A stretch of DNA of 64,000 nt, taken from positions 12,276,001 to 12,340,000 of the forward strand of contig NC_135262.1 of the NCBI RefSeq assembly GCF_964204865.1, in the 5' to 3' direction. This document shows, one piece after another, positions 24,601 to 36,585 of this stretch; position 1 is the stretch's first letter; every line of letters begins with the position of its first letter. The notes beneath the pieces were generated by a model, which saw only the letters and a list, made by a program, of their open reading frames with translations, did not search any database and had not been told where the DNA came from. Both the position numbers and the translations under genes were made by a program. This DNA comes from Styela clava. Taxonomy: Eukaryota; Chordata; Ascidiacea; Stolidobranchia; Styelidae.

Positions 24601-24657
24601 GAACGGATTTATGGTTTTATACGTAATATTTGTTAGTACAGGAATTCAGTCCTAGAC
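21611..24657. other. Intergenic, no supported gene
   Basis: This is AT-rich DNA with a short (TA)n run near 21867-21880 and another near 24418-24432. Open frames are short, without splice context or recognisable motifs. Confidence 0.45.
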
Positions 24658-26402
24658 GGCATAAGATGTAAATGAAGGTTTACTAGGAATTTCTGAGCTT
24701 ACTTTTACGCATGTCAATATACCTTTACACTTTCCCCTTCTGCGTAACATACGAGCATACCTACATAGGGTCCTTTTCTCCAGTTTGGCCACTTCACTGC
24801 TTGAATAAACAACGTGCCTAGTTGATAATATGCAACAATTAACTACAATTTTATCTCGGCTTATCAAGTCGTGTAATTCAACACCTCTTCCGCGCGCCAC
24901 AGCACACTAACAGACAGATAGCATTAGCACGACACTCTGTAAGCGCAACAAAGGGTACACACCGTAACATAGTTTGAACTAGCTGTGTATGTATATGATA
25001 ATATTTTCATTGCATATATCATAAATGTATATCACATATAGCATATATCCATAGCATACATGACTAATCACGTAACGGGTGATTTATTTACTGTAACCTG
25101 GCCAGTTAATCGAGTCTGCTCTCCATGCGCAGCCTAGCTCTTTGCTAAATACTTTGGCCCATACAAAATGCCCAAACAATACCCTAAAATTTATATTATA
25201 CCGCTCAAGCGCTCAGTCTTTTGAAACGGATATTATCAACCACAATACAGCAGAAGGTATACTGTGTCATCTTTTCCGATATGCACCATAAATAGCTAAC
25301 AAACTATCGACTGAAGAAGCATATTACAACACTGAATATATCAATTTTATTTGAGTATTTCAACCAAACAATAAATACATAGAAGTAAATATATCATTCA
25401 CACTAATAACCAAATTGCGTAAGTATTTTTTGGCAGTTTTAAGTTTTTGTAATAGCGTATGTATTTATTTTCTGTTGACTCAGATTTTATTCGAAGGATC
25501 CCGAAACGTACAAAAATAGAGATTTATGTGACATGAACATTGTTAAAATTGTTTCGTCACAAGGATTATTATTGTTCCCCCACAAGACTATTGTGACCCA
25601 CTCAGCAAATGATTTTTTGAGTAGTTGCATCATAATTAATGTTATAAAAACAGATAATCTGTTTTGGGGTTAGCCATCGTAAGTACTGTGAATGACATAC
25701 GTTTTTCGAATGTTGAGTTTTCAGAACCGATGGATATAATCAAGTTACAAAATTGCGCTTGTCCTCAAATTATAGCCACCAATCTGCGTAAGTCACAGTG
25801 CGCCAATGTGACGTCACATGTCGGCGTCACACAAATAAATTTAAATCCGACTATACAACTCAAAATTGAACCATGTGAAATTATTTACTCTAAAATGTCT
25901 AAGTCTAGATAGCAACACAATATTATCAGCAAGGTTTTTAAGTTATTTCTCAAAACCCATAAAAAATGACTTACGCACTTTTGTTATTAGCGTGACAACG
26001 ACAACGATGGTTGTGGAGAATAACAAAGTTAAAAAGAAAATGCGTTTCAATTCACAAAGTAGAACAACTTGCCATTGTATCACTAACTATCGAAGAAACA
26101 ACAAAACATGAAATTCTTTTTCGATTGGATTCGTTTTAAAAATGGAATGGCTGATGCACCAACTTGCCGACTAACTCGCGAGCGCGAGTACCATCGCGAG
26201 AAGACGCTGAGAATATCACTGCTGTCGCGATGATAAGAAAGTGCGGTATGTGAGAAGAGGTTTATCAGCGTATAAGGTGAAAAATTACAACTACAAGTCA
26301 TCCACTATCTGATCAAGAAAGTAAAATAAAAATAACACAATTTTTCTCGCAGATGTACGAAAAGTACAAAACAAACGAAATAGCTAATAAACTGCGTTAT
26401 AA

Positions 26403-29400
26403 CTACCAACCACAAGTAACCCCAACATCTTCATGATGATAACAATTATGTTTCTCCCAATCAGTTGTTTCGCAGCTTACAATGCTCAACTCGTTTCCCT
26501 TACACTTCGTGTCATCGAGCCATATTTTGCCCTTTCCCTGGCCATATACAAGTGGGTATGTTACATTGTTTTGCACGGGGCTCCAAAAAGTTGGAGGACC
26601 AAACCCAAGCATTCGACAAATAACCCGTGCGTCTTCCTCGTCCCAGGAATCGTTACAAATAGTTCCCCATTCTCCATTGTGAAAAATTTCAACTCGTCCT
26701 CCTCTACTCGTTCCGTTCACCAACTTAACTTTTCCTTCGTATTTAGAAACTGTCGAAATAAAAGTAGCTTGCTTGAATATAGATGTAATTAAACGACACG
26801 GATTTGACTTCATTTCATCCCTCTAAAAATAATAGAAAATAAAATGAGAGTTCAAAACTTATTATTTTTATCATGCAGCAGTGGGCATCCACCGTCTTTT
26901 TGTGATTCACATCTTTAGTAAAATTGACAAATACTTAATGTACAATTGTCTCGTAACGGATTTCACCATATTCGATTAAGAATGCAGTTGCATATTACTA
27001 TGTATGACAAAATTGGGTAAAATGAACTCCGAATTATGAAAAGACTGGATTCTAATATCATTGATATATTTAGCATTCTCTTAAACTGAGTTGGTCCGCA
27101 GAATAAAAATTTCACAACGTTTTATCTTACCTAAAGTATTCATTCTGGAGTCATGATTCAAAGTTGTAGATTTTAGAATTTGAATTTCATTGTTGTATTT
27201 TATCTGCAATTCTGAGATTCAGAAAATAGAGTGAATAACTTTATTTGATTGAAATAAAAGCAATTTAAACTAATATGGCTGTAATTACACTCCAACTAAT
27301 ATTTTCTTACAAAAAATAATAACCTGAAAATTAGCGCATTCATGTGTGAATAAACGATCTGACTGAAGACCGAATAATTCGATTTACGAATATGGAACCA
27401 TGTGGAAAATTACTTAATTTTTATATGATTCGATGTAGTATTCTAAAACAGTATTTTCATCTCCTTATTTTGAGTAAAACTTTTGATATAATATGACACT
27501 TTATTTAGCGAGGAATTATTGGACAAAATATGCATGATTCGAAATTTACACATCCGTTCCCAGCGTTTAAATTATAAATAACTATTCAACTAACCAGTAA
27601 ATTCGTTTCTAAAATTACGAAGCTTTTCTTCGAATTTGCTTTCTTGCTGTTGAAGTTTATTTTCCAAGGCCTTTATTTCTTGCAACAGAAGTAAGAGATT
27701 TAGTATTTTAAAAGATAGAAAATTTGAAAGAAGACTATAATAAGACAACAAGGAGATGAGCCGACGTAATAATCAAAATAAGAACAGTCATTTAAAGAGG
27801 AGATTTAATATTGCAAAGGAATAAAAACTGAAGAAAAATCAAAAAAATAAAATATAGAAAGCCAGAAATAGAGAAACAGAACAACTTAATTAAAAAAGGA
27901 GAAAAGAAGTACTTAAAATTACAAACCATTTTCTCTAGCTATGATGGTCGTATCCTGGATAGATATCGTTTTATTCATGCCTACAATTTCTGTAAAATGA
28001 GGTAATGTTATAAACCATATGAGAAAATGCATCGTCAAAATGGGCCATTACAAAACTCTGAAGGAAAATTCAACAATCGTCAAATTTCTGTACTTGATAA
28101 AATATCTTAACCACAACGAAGTGATCTACCAGAAGTTTCATTTTGAGTTCGATTTTCACATATATTTGTGACCTAAAAATACTTTCGAGCGCAAAATGTC
28201 CTTATTATTCATTGGTGAAGGGCTAACTCAAGTGACACTTTTCAAGAAAGGTGAAAGCTATTTTATGATAGCACATCAGTATTGAGAACTTGTTACATCT
28301 ATGTTTTATCGAATGTCCAATTTCATTGTTTCAGTTTTCAGTCATTAGTTATATTTCAATAGTGATTTATAAAATTTCATACGATAGCCTTTTGCAAACA
28401 ACTCTTCATACGAAAAAGAATTTATGATAGTGTGATATATATAAATACTAATTAAAAAATGCCTTCATAGTTCGATTCATGCTTTTCAAATCATTTATAT
28501 ATATTGAATTTATGCTTGTTCACACCTATTTTCAAATCTTCAATTGTTGCATTTTGTTGAATGTTTGTTTCATTCATTCCATCAATGAGAACTTGTTGCC
28601 AGAACATAGTGCTGTTTAAAAGAAGAACTTCGCCGCTCAGTCGAAAACTTTCTAAAAATATAAAATATTTTAATAGAAATAAAATTTTCTTAAGAAAATC
28701 TTATATGCAGTAATATTATATATTAATACTTCCGTGATTTATATATATATAAAAAAAGATATTTTACACCGTCCCTATAGTTGATTAATTTTTGTAAAAT
28801 GGGGTAATGTGATAAAACTATTTTAAAAAATGCATCGTTAAAATAGGCCATTGCAAAACTAGTAAAGAAAGATTCAACATTCGTTAAACAAGCGATCCAT
28901 CAGAAGTTTAATTTTGAGTTTGATTTTTACATATATTTGTGACCTAAAAAAATGCTTTTGAGCACAACATGTTCTCGTCAGTCATTGGTGAAGGGCTGAC
29001 CTAAAGCACACCAGTTGGGACTAAACACGAGAGGTTGAGGAAAGTTTCCCCAATATGATAGCATATCAGTTTTAAAAACCTAACACGTCTATGATTTATC
29101 AAATGTCATATTTTATTGTTTCAGTTTTCGGTCATTATTCATATTGCAATAGTATTTTATATAAACGTTTATAATCGATAGTTTAGGGCCTCGGCTATTA
29201 CCCTATTTCAAACAACTCAGCATAAGAAACAAAATTTCTAGCAGTCAAATATCTATAAATGATGGGCGGCGGATGGCTTTATAACCCGATATTGATGCTA
29301 TTCAAATCCTTTATATACATTTAATTTATGCCTGTTCTTACCTAATTTTAAATCTTCAATTGTTACATTATGTTGAATGAGTGTTTCATTCATTTCATCA

Positions 29401-31320
29401 ATGAGAACTTGTTGCCAGATTATAGTGTTGTTTAAAATAAGAACTTCGCCGCTCAGTCGAAAAGTTTCTAAAAATCAATAATCATAAAATATTTTAACAG
29501 AGATAAAAAAAATTTGAGCAAATCCTAAAGTAAATTATATATTAATACTTCCGTGATTTATATATATATAGAAATGATATCTTACACCGTCCCTTTGTTT
29601 ATTGCACATGACGGTGCATGGAGTCGTATTTTTGTATGTAACGTTTTTTTATGTAATATTATTTTAATGATACAATGTTCGACTTTTTTCTCCTCTGTAT
29701 TAATTAACTGTTAGGGTGTCGCTGCTCGTTAACCGGCGCTCGTTTTTAGCGCTTCCCTTCATCCTTAAATGCCATTTTTACGCTTTTCTTTATATTTCTT
29801 GTACAAAGTGTATTTTAGTATGGTGAAAAATGAATTAATGATTACTGAATTTACCATTTTGAAGATTGTCAGTAATAGTTGTATTAGCAATTCCTTGCAA
29901 GCCTCTTTCTCCCTGGATTCCCTTTATTCCACGAGGTCCACGGTATCCTCGTGGTCCGTATTCGTAAATTTTAGTGGAACCATTTTTCTAAAAGTGAAAT
30001 AAAACTTAGTTCATTGTCGAGTACCAAAAATAAAATTAGTCCCAAAGTCGAATAGTAACCATATCGAATATAGTTTCCTACTCCAGATTTTTTTTACATC
30101 AGATTGCAACCGAGTAGAGTAGTTAAGTATTGAAAAAGTGCACTTACTGAAACATGCAATTTACACTTTGGACGAGGGAAAATCTGTTGCCATTGTGGTG
30201 TTGCTACTTCGTTATCAGCACAGTAGACAGGTGCAAAGCATTTCTTACCTAAATCAGAACATTTTGCCGGTTTGATTCAATATTTAATTTAATGGAATAT
30301 TCACGGCGCTATATAAATTTAAAAAACGATGTTGGTCACGAAATTCTGACATCAATGTCATTGAAATTTCAGGCAAACGTTGAAAGAATCGTACACATGT
30401 AATGTAAAGGTACAACCGGATGTCATATAAAAGTGTGCCCGTGGAATAAATAACACAAATTTTTAAATGAAATATCCGGTTCCATAGGTTTTGAAAAAAA
30501 TCACTATCGCTGAAACAAGAGAGCGATGATCAAATATTTGGACTCGAAGGCCAACCAGTACGGTTACCGCAATGTTCACGACTTCGCCTGATCACCAGAT
30601 CGCGAACGCACATCCGACACACAGTGCGCAATTCATTAAGTTTGATGACGTCATCGCACACAAAATTAAATGCCTACAGAAATTTTTGAATAAATAAAAG
30701 TAATAGCACTCTAGTGAAAAACACAATCTTTAACCACTAGAAATTGATTAAATCAAAGCAATTGGTCCAGTAGTTAAATGAGAAAACCGATTTTTTTGCA
30801 ACAACAACAATAAAAGGAATTCTAGCAACAGCAACATAATAGCAAAACGATCCATTTGTACATTTCGTGTACAATGAGCACAAGTTAAAAAGAAAAGATG
30901 GCTGATTAAAACACAATGATGTTGACCATTAAATACATAGCAATCGAACTAATAAATACAATTGCTTTATTTGATTCCTGAACTTTCAGCGTTTTCCATA
31001 CCCCCAACAACAAGAACAACAACAATTTAGCGAAGCCTTCCATAGGTCCAGTTCAAATATCATTGAAAGTTTAGCAATTGAATCAAAATACTCGTAAAGG
31101 CGTAATAAAATAATTATAGTCAAATAACTATTCAAGAAATCTAACAATTTGAAATCGAGTAAATTACCGAAATACTGAGTCATGCATTCGAGATTTCAAA
31201 TGTGACATGAAATATAGTGTAGATTTAGCACATATATAGTTATTAATAATATCTCTCACCTTGGGATTCGGTAGAAACTCTAATTGCGAGAACCAAACAT
31301 ATCAACAACTTCACATACAT
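26403..31320 (-). CDS. Secreted collagen/coiled-coil/SRCR protein, copy 1
   Basis: Nine exons in phase: 31260-31320, 30148-30248, 29855-29987, 29342-29467, 28526-28651, 27927-27980, 27595-27678, 27131-27211 and 26403-26749. They give 370 aa. Exon 1 encodes a signal peptide (MYVKLLICLVLAIRVSTESQ). Exon 2 is a small Cys-containing segment (KKCFAPVYCADNEVATPQWQ). Exon 3 has about seven Gly-X-Y triplets (GPRGYRGPRGIKGIQGERGL). Exons 4-8 are heptad-like helices, with exons 4 and 5 near-identical (FRLSGEVL, WQQVLID). The last exon is a full SRCR domain (GRVEIFHNGEWGTICND ... VTCGW) with six cysteines. The order resembles MARCO/MSR1 scavenger receptors, but with a signal peptide in place of the type-II anchor, so a secreted trimeric pattern-recognition role is plausible. 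No orthologue is named. Confidence 0.85.
27988..29600. repeat. Local 0.8 kb tandem duplication with one exon
   Basis: Two adjacent blocks (about 27988-28780 and 28785-29600) share flanking intron sequence, for example GTAATGTTATAAACC against GTAATGTGATAAAAC, and the end TACTTCCGTGATTTATATAT. Each carries one 126 nt coiled-coil exon of SRCR copy 1 (28526-28651, 29342-29467). Unit 2 has only one equivalent exon (39723-39848). Confidence 0.85.
30510..30870 (+). repeat. Half-copy of the fold-back family
   Basis: The order of landmarks matches the right arm of the element at 10571-11080: GAAACAAGAGAGCGATGATC, then GATGACGTCATCGCACA, then AAAGCAATTGGTCCAGTAG, a CAA run, and an end near ACATTTCGTGTACAA. 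It lies in the intron between exons 1 and 2 of SRCR copy 1, and unit 2 carries the same insertion (40870-41160), so it predates the duplication. Confidence 0.65.
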
Positions 31321-33600
31321 AGTAAACGCTTTGAAAAACTTGAAGTCGCAGAAGAAAATTTTATTAGAACCTTTATTATCGACCATTCTATATCAAGTGA
31401 ACTTACGATGTCAGTTTGTGAGTAGTTATAGTATAACGAGATCTGACTCATGATCCGTGTGCCGTCGATGTTCCGTTTTCACTTTATCTAATTTTCAATT
31501 TCTCCTATATAATATATAATGATTGCGTTATTTCATGATCTTGTTATTTCCTGGTAGATACATACAACAACGAAATACCAAAAATTGAAGTCTCGAAAAT
31601 TCAGGATTTTGAGTTGCAAATTTTTCATAGCATCGGGGCAATCAATATTGGGTAAAAATTTTTAAAGTCAATTGTCAGCAGTTTGGGACAATATGAATTT
31701 CATTTCCTTATCGGCAGTTTACATTGGGAGCCATGTAATATCTTCAATCGTATCGCCGGTATTCAAATGCATGTGAAAATAGAAATTTGGCATAGAGAGA
31801 AATATTTCCTGATGTGGTTGACACTCCGAGCGCCAGCTCATTCACCTGATTAGTTTAAATTGGATAGAAATATTTTTGAACTATGTGTAATAGTAGAGAA
31901 AAAATCTAAAAAATATTTATTCATCAACCCAAATTTCATTATATAAAAAAGTAGTTCTTTATTTATACGTGTGAAACTTCTATTCTTATATTTGGGAGTA
32001 AATTTATTATATGAAATAGTTGTAATGTAGAATTTTTTTCATATACATCTGTTTCATATGCAAAAAAATATTTTACCAAAACGCGATGAGGCTATAGCAT
32101 GTATATTTTGAACGATATTGTTGACTGCGCCGAACATTATCGGATAATTGAACAGGGTTTTGTGACTTTAGTCATTCTTGTCACGCGTTCAGGAAAATTT
32201 TATCGACTACTTCCTGCTACCAAATTGCGACTACGTGACGAAAATTGAAAACCCTAATTAACTTAGACATGGATCTCTAGAACAATGAACTAGACATGAA
32301 AACGATGAGTTTCGAAAGGTCTAATCATCATTAGTGATGCATGGTAGCATCAGCTTCCCGTTAGACTTTTTTTTGTGAATACTGACGCTCCAGAATGAGT
32401 CTTCAAAATTCCGATTTCTTTTATCCGCTGACTTAAGATTTTATATGACGTTCCCTACTGTCAAATTCAAAACTGTGCGCTATTGTCAAAGTAAAATGTT
32501 ATCAAACAAGCGTTACCATAACCACACAAAACAAGATAACATAGGAACCCCCAAAAATCTAATTGGGGTCGCCATAATCATAGCAGCGGCATTTTACGTG
32601 TTTATGTCGACGTGTAATATAAGTTGAAATTACTAATTCCTGAAAAACTGAATATATCCCTCGTGTCTTTTGCATTGCAAAATAAATCTTAGTCGAATTC
32701 TACATATGACTATCCATGTTGCATATTTGAAAAAGTAATAAAATTTTGAAAGTTACGTTCCACCAGTGGTGTAGCTGTGCAAAATGGTGCTTACGCCAAG
32801 GTCCAAATTGCGCTGTAAATACCTACTTTTTCAATAAATTCATAAAATGAAGGTTAAGTGGGTAATGGAAACAACTGTGGTCTTTTGGTTGCACAGCCAA
32901 GAAATTTTTCGAATTCAGTTTTGGCTTCACGCGTCGTCCTATACTCAAAAACGCTGATTTACAAAAAAAACTGTTCCAATTCATTGAAACTAAGAAGTAT
33001 GAAGAAATTGGTTTCAGGTGTTGATCTATAATAACTGCTGGTATGTGGGATAAGATGGCTCTACCTGCGTGTCCGTACACCCGTGTTATTCAACACACGT
33101 TGACAGAGTGAAACCCCGATCTGCACTTTTTCAGAGGTCAATAAGCACGCAATGTATTGTAATGTTAAATGGTCGTATATTGTAAAGTTGCACAATCGAA
33201 TTGAATCCAAATACAGATATATTAAAATATACACTTGAACCTTTTAATACAGTTATATGGTCGAATCCAAGCAGTATGTCTGTAACATGGAAAATCCTAT
33301 TTCAACTCTCGGAAATAAAACAGTCGATACAAAGAAAACTAAGGCCTATTTCATTAAATGTACATACTATTAACACAACGGGGTTAAATGACATTAAAGT
33401 CCATAGTTACATTCTACATTCCTCACACTGGCATCATCATTAGTAACGCAGTTGAATAAAAATATACGGGTTTTGCCAGTAGCTTGGGTCATTCATCCCA
33501 TGACACTGGTACGCCACCAATTTTTCGACAACTCGTTTTTTGGTTTGGTTTTCACATTTCAATTCAATTCTGTAATTTAGTTAAATAAAGCTTTTTATAG
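31321..33600. promoter_or_regulatory. Divergent SRCR/speriolin spacer, unit 1
   Basis: This non-coding spacer lies between the SRCR copy 1 start (minus) and the remains of speriolin exon 1 (plus). It is well conserved with 41630-44011 in unit 2, including TTCTTGTCACGCGTTCAGGA and GTTGACAGAGTGAAACCCCG. The conservation reflects shared descent; no core promoter motif was identified with confidence. Confidence 0.4.
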
Positions 33601-33654
33601 TTTTATGACATCACAATGAAACTAAAAATAAGCAAAATTTATATAAATAAAATT

Positions 33655-34885
33655 CATAGGCTGCGTTGCCTGGAAAATCAAATGTAGGCTAACGAACCAT
33701 GTAATTAGGCATTCATACTTTATACCAGACATAGTTTTTTATGGATTAGAAGGAGGTACGTAGCAGACATACTGAAGTTGAACAAGTTAAATTGATGTCA
33801 ATTTATATATCTTGGCATCTAAACTTTAGTCCGGTTACTTCAATTCAACTTTTTACATATCAATAGTTCGTCATGAATTATTTGGTTTTGACAAAAGGCA
33901 TACTATTCAGCCCAATTGCACCAGTCCTCCTGAGACTGATGTGCCATACATGGGCAAAATAACTGTAACAAAATTAGAGTTTTTATACAGCAGTGATTAT
34001 GTCAGTAAAGCAACGAAATGTCAAAAAGTGATGGGGTTTGAAAGTTAGAGAATTACTCATCCAATGTGTGCTTTACAAAAAATGATCAAAACGACTTCAC
34101 CAAGACTATGAATATTGATAATTATATCGTTCGATTGTTTGCTTGAAATGTGAAGGAGCCTCCGGCATCAAACATTCATAACTTCCCCTATCTGTTCTCA
34201 GAAGCCACAAGTGACAGAGTCGCATTATCGGCAGCAACAAGACGGAGACCAAATGTCGCAAATGAGAAGAACCGAATTGTAATAAAAATCAGACTTTTTG
34301 CGTAAAGTTTCGTCAATTATAAAATCATGATATACTTTTAGTGATTTTTCAAATATGCAAGATTTTTAGAACGACCTATACAAGAATTCAATAACAAGTT
34401 GACCAATGATTAAAAACAGAGACTTCATTTAAAAAAAAGATACAATGACAAAACCGTTTTAATGCGCGTTATCAAAAGTCATTGTTTTGAGTTTGTCTGA
34501 TATTAAAGTCGGGTATAGAGCCAAATTTTAGTCGAACCAAAGCAAGAGTCTGATAAAACTTTTCTCAGACTCTAGATCTGACATAAGCAAACTACGGCCC
34601 GCGGGACAAATCCGACGCGTTGGGTAATTCAATCTGGCCCGCCTGATGCTGCCGTAACCAAACTAAAACTAAATTTCGATGTTTTAGCTAACAAAAAGAG
34701 CTCGCTAAATTGTAACACTGTAAATAATGTTTATAAAATGTAACATTATACGTTACACTTACATGGCCCGCCAGTGTAGATGAACAAATTTTTTGACTCC
34801 TGGTCCAAAAACCTTGCCTACCACTGCTCTAGATCCCGTCCATACATCACTTTATTCGGAAGTGAAAAATATTCGACAATTCCGC
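33655..34885 (+). pseudogene. Speriolin 5' fragment, pseudogene
   Basis: This is the unit 1 counterpart of the speriolin gene at 44012-47981. Only the last bases of exon 1 remain (GCTGCGTTGCCTGGAAAATC near 33662), so the start codon is deleted. Exon 2 (from 34202) keeps its acceptor but has lost a base relative to unit 2, which shifts the frame to a stop. Exon 3 survives only as a stub near 34835-34885 with a destroyed donor, just after the hAT insertion at 34578-34826. Exon 4 was never included, because the duplicated unit ends in intron 3. Unit 1 therefore cannot encode a speriolin. Confidence 0.85.
34578..34826. mobile_element. Non-autonomous hAT element, 249 bp
   Basis: The insert is flanked by a perfect 8 bp duplication CTCTAGAT (34570-34577 and 34827-34834). 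The right end is CCTTGCCTACCACTG. The left end, CTGACATAAGCAAACTACGG, is an imperfect inverted match. The homologous site in unit 2 (CAGATTTTAGATCCCC near 45158) lacks the insert. Confidence 0.85.
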
Positions 34886-35644
34886 ATTATTGAAATATTA
34901 TGTATAAGTGTTATAGCATTAATGTTTAAAAATATTTTTCTGCAATATTTTTCGTTTCATTTAAAATCTCTCATCAAATTCTTAATTGTGTGACTTGTTT
35001 TTATTTTAAACTTACAACTATCCAGTATTCTTGAGTAGGTCATGGATATAGCAGGGACGCTATACATCACAAAACTAAGCAAATTACTGTACGGGCAGAA
35101 AGAGCTCAATAATGACATCGTGCGACATGAATATATCATTTATATTGGTGTTAAAATATCATATTACCCTATGGAACCCGAAAATTTAATGCACGTTCCA
35201 TTGCATCCAACGTTTCCAAACAATGGCATATGCAGTTACGTTATATGCATACCTTGTTATATATTTATTTCCGATAGATACTCAATTCCTGTTTCCTGCT
35301 AATCAATCAATACAAGTGTCGCAACCAGTGTTGGTTTATCGCACCTTTTTCATCCTGAAATGCTATATTTACGATTCATAAGTCTGACGTTAAACCAACG
35401 TTCCATTTAATACCAAACTTGGGCATAAGATGTAACTAGAGGTTTACTAGTAATTGCTGAGCTTATCTTTACGTATGTACGCAATATACCCTACTCTATT
35501 CCCTTCTGCGTAACATACAAGCATACCTAAATAAGTTCCTTTCCGCGAGTTGGACACTCAACTGCTTGAATCAACAATGTTCCCGGTTGATAACATGTAA
35601 CAATCAACTTCAGTTTTGTCTCGGCTTACCACGTCGTGCAATAT

Positions 35645-36585
35645 AGGGGTGTCAAACTTGCGGCCCCGGGCAGCATGCAGCCTCAGAGAACGTCCAATGA
35701 GGTCCTCGAACGATTAATAATAATTATAACATTTTGTGAGTTTTTTATTTATCTAAATATAATACATTTTTCAAATCTTTCAAAATGAAATTGATTATTC
35801 ACGACAATTTACAGAAAGTAGTTTTGTGAAATTACAATTTTTTGTTCACATTTTGACCCAATTATTAATACATCTCGCGCTAGCAACGAAATACTTGAAG
35901 AAAATAAATGCAACGCAAAGTACATGAAGAAGGTGGTGAAAAATGGGTTTTGCAATATTTCTGCATTTTCAAATGATGCAAATTAATCGATTATCATGTG
36001 ACCTCATTAATTAATCATTTCAGCCTGATATTGGTAAGCTGGTGGCCCAAAAGAGATGCCAAACGCCAGAAAAAATGTAGTAAAAAAACATTGAGTTTAC
36101 TTTGTATTTTTGTGAATTTTAGGCCTCTCTATTTAGATTAAGCTATTTTAGAGTATATATGTATTATTTTCTTCCTGTCAAAAGTTTGTTCAAAATATTT
36201 TGGACAGTTGTACATAAAATTTTATGATCTTTTGTAATAAATACAGTAAATTGCAAATATAGTGGAATGCAAGAAATTAATATGTAAATGTCATTTAAAA
36301 TTTAAAAAAATAACAAAATTTTCTTCAGCTGTGATTGCATCACAATATATGTCACAAACTACACCTTTCTAAAATATGCGCTAGGTATACCAAGTGGTGG
36401 GGTTCAGCCGGTTCGCACCACTGGGTATACCTCATCAAAATGTATTAAAAACTGTTTGCGGCTTTTGGCACTATTCCCAAAATGCAATGCCGCTCCCGAA
36501 AACCCACGAGTTTGACACCCTTAGTGTCACTTTTATTTTTGCGCGTAGGATGGGTTTTGAATGACTAAGGTCTATTCAGGCTATA
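35645..36585. mobile_element. Insertion with short TIRs, unit 2 only
   Basis: Relative to unit 1 (where GTGTAATTCAACACCTCTTC runs through near 24870), about 0.94 kb is inserted. It begins GGGGTGTCAAACTTGCGGCC, and GAGTTTGACACCC near 36506-36520 is the inverse. These look like hAT-type termini. About 65 further bases up to 36585 are also absent from unit 1. No clean target duplication or transposase frame was seen. Confidence 0.6.

Larger units (their letters stand above)
24658..35419. repeat. Large tandem duplication, unit 1
   Basis: This 10.8 kb unit starts at GGCATAAGATGTAA and ends at ACCAAACT. It is homologous along its length to 35421-47030 in the same orientation. Anchors recur in the same order in both: the SRCR exon, the collagen exon, the SRCR signal-peptide exon, the intergenic block with TTCTTGTCACGCGTTCAGGA, and speriolin exon 2. 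Unit-specific changes here are a local 0.8 kb duplication (27988-29600), a hAT insertion (34578-34826), and deletion of most of speriolin exon 1. Confidence 0.9.
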
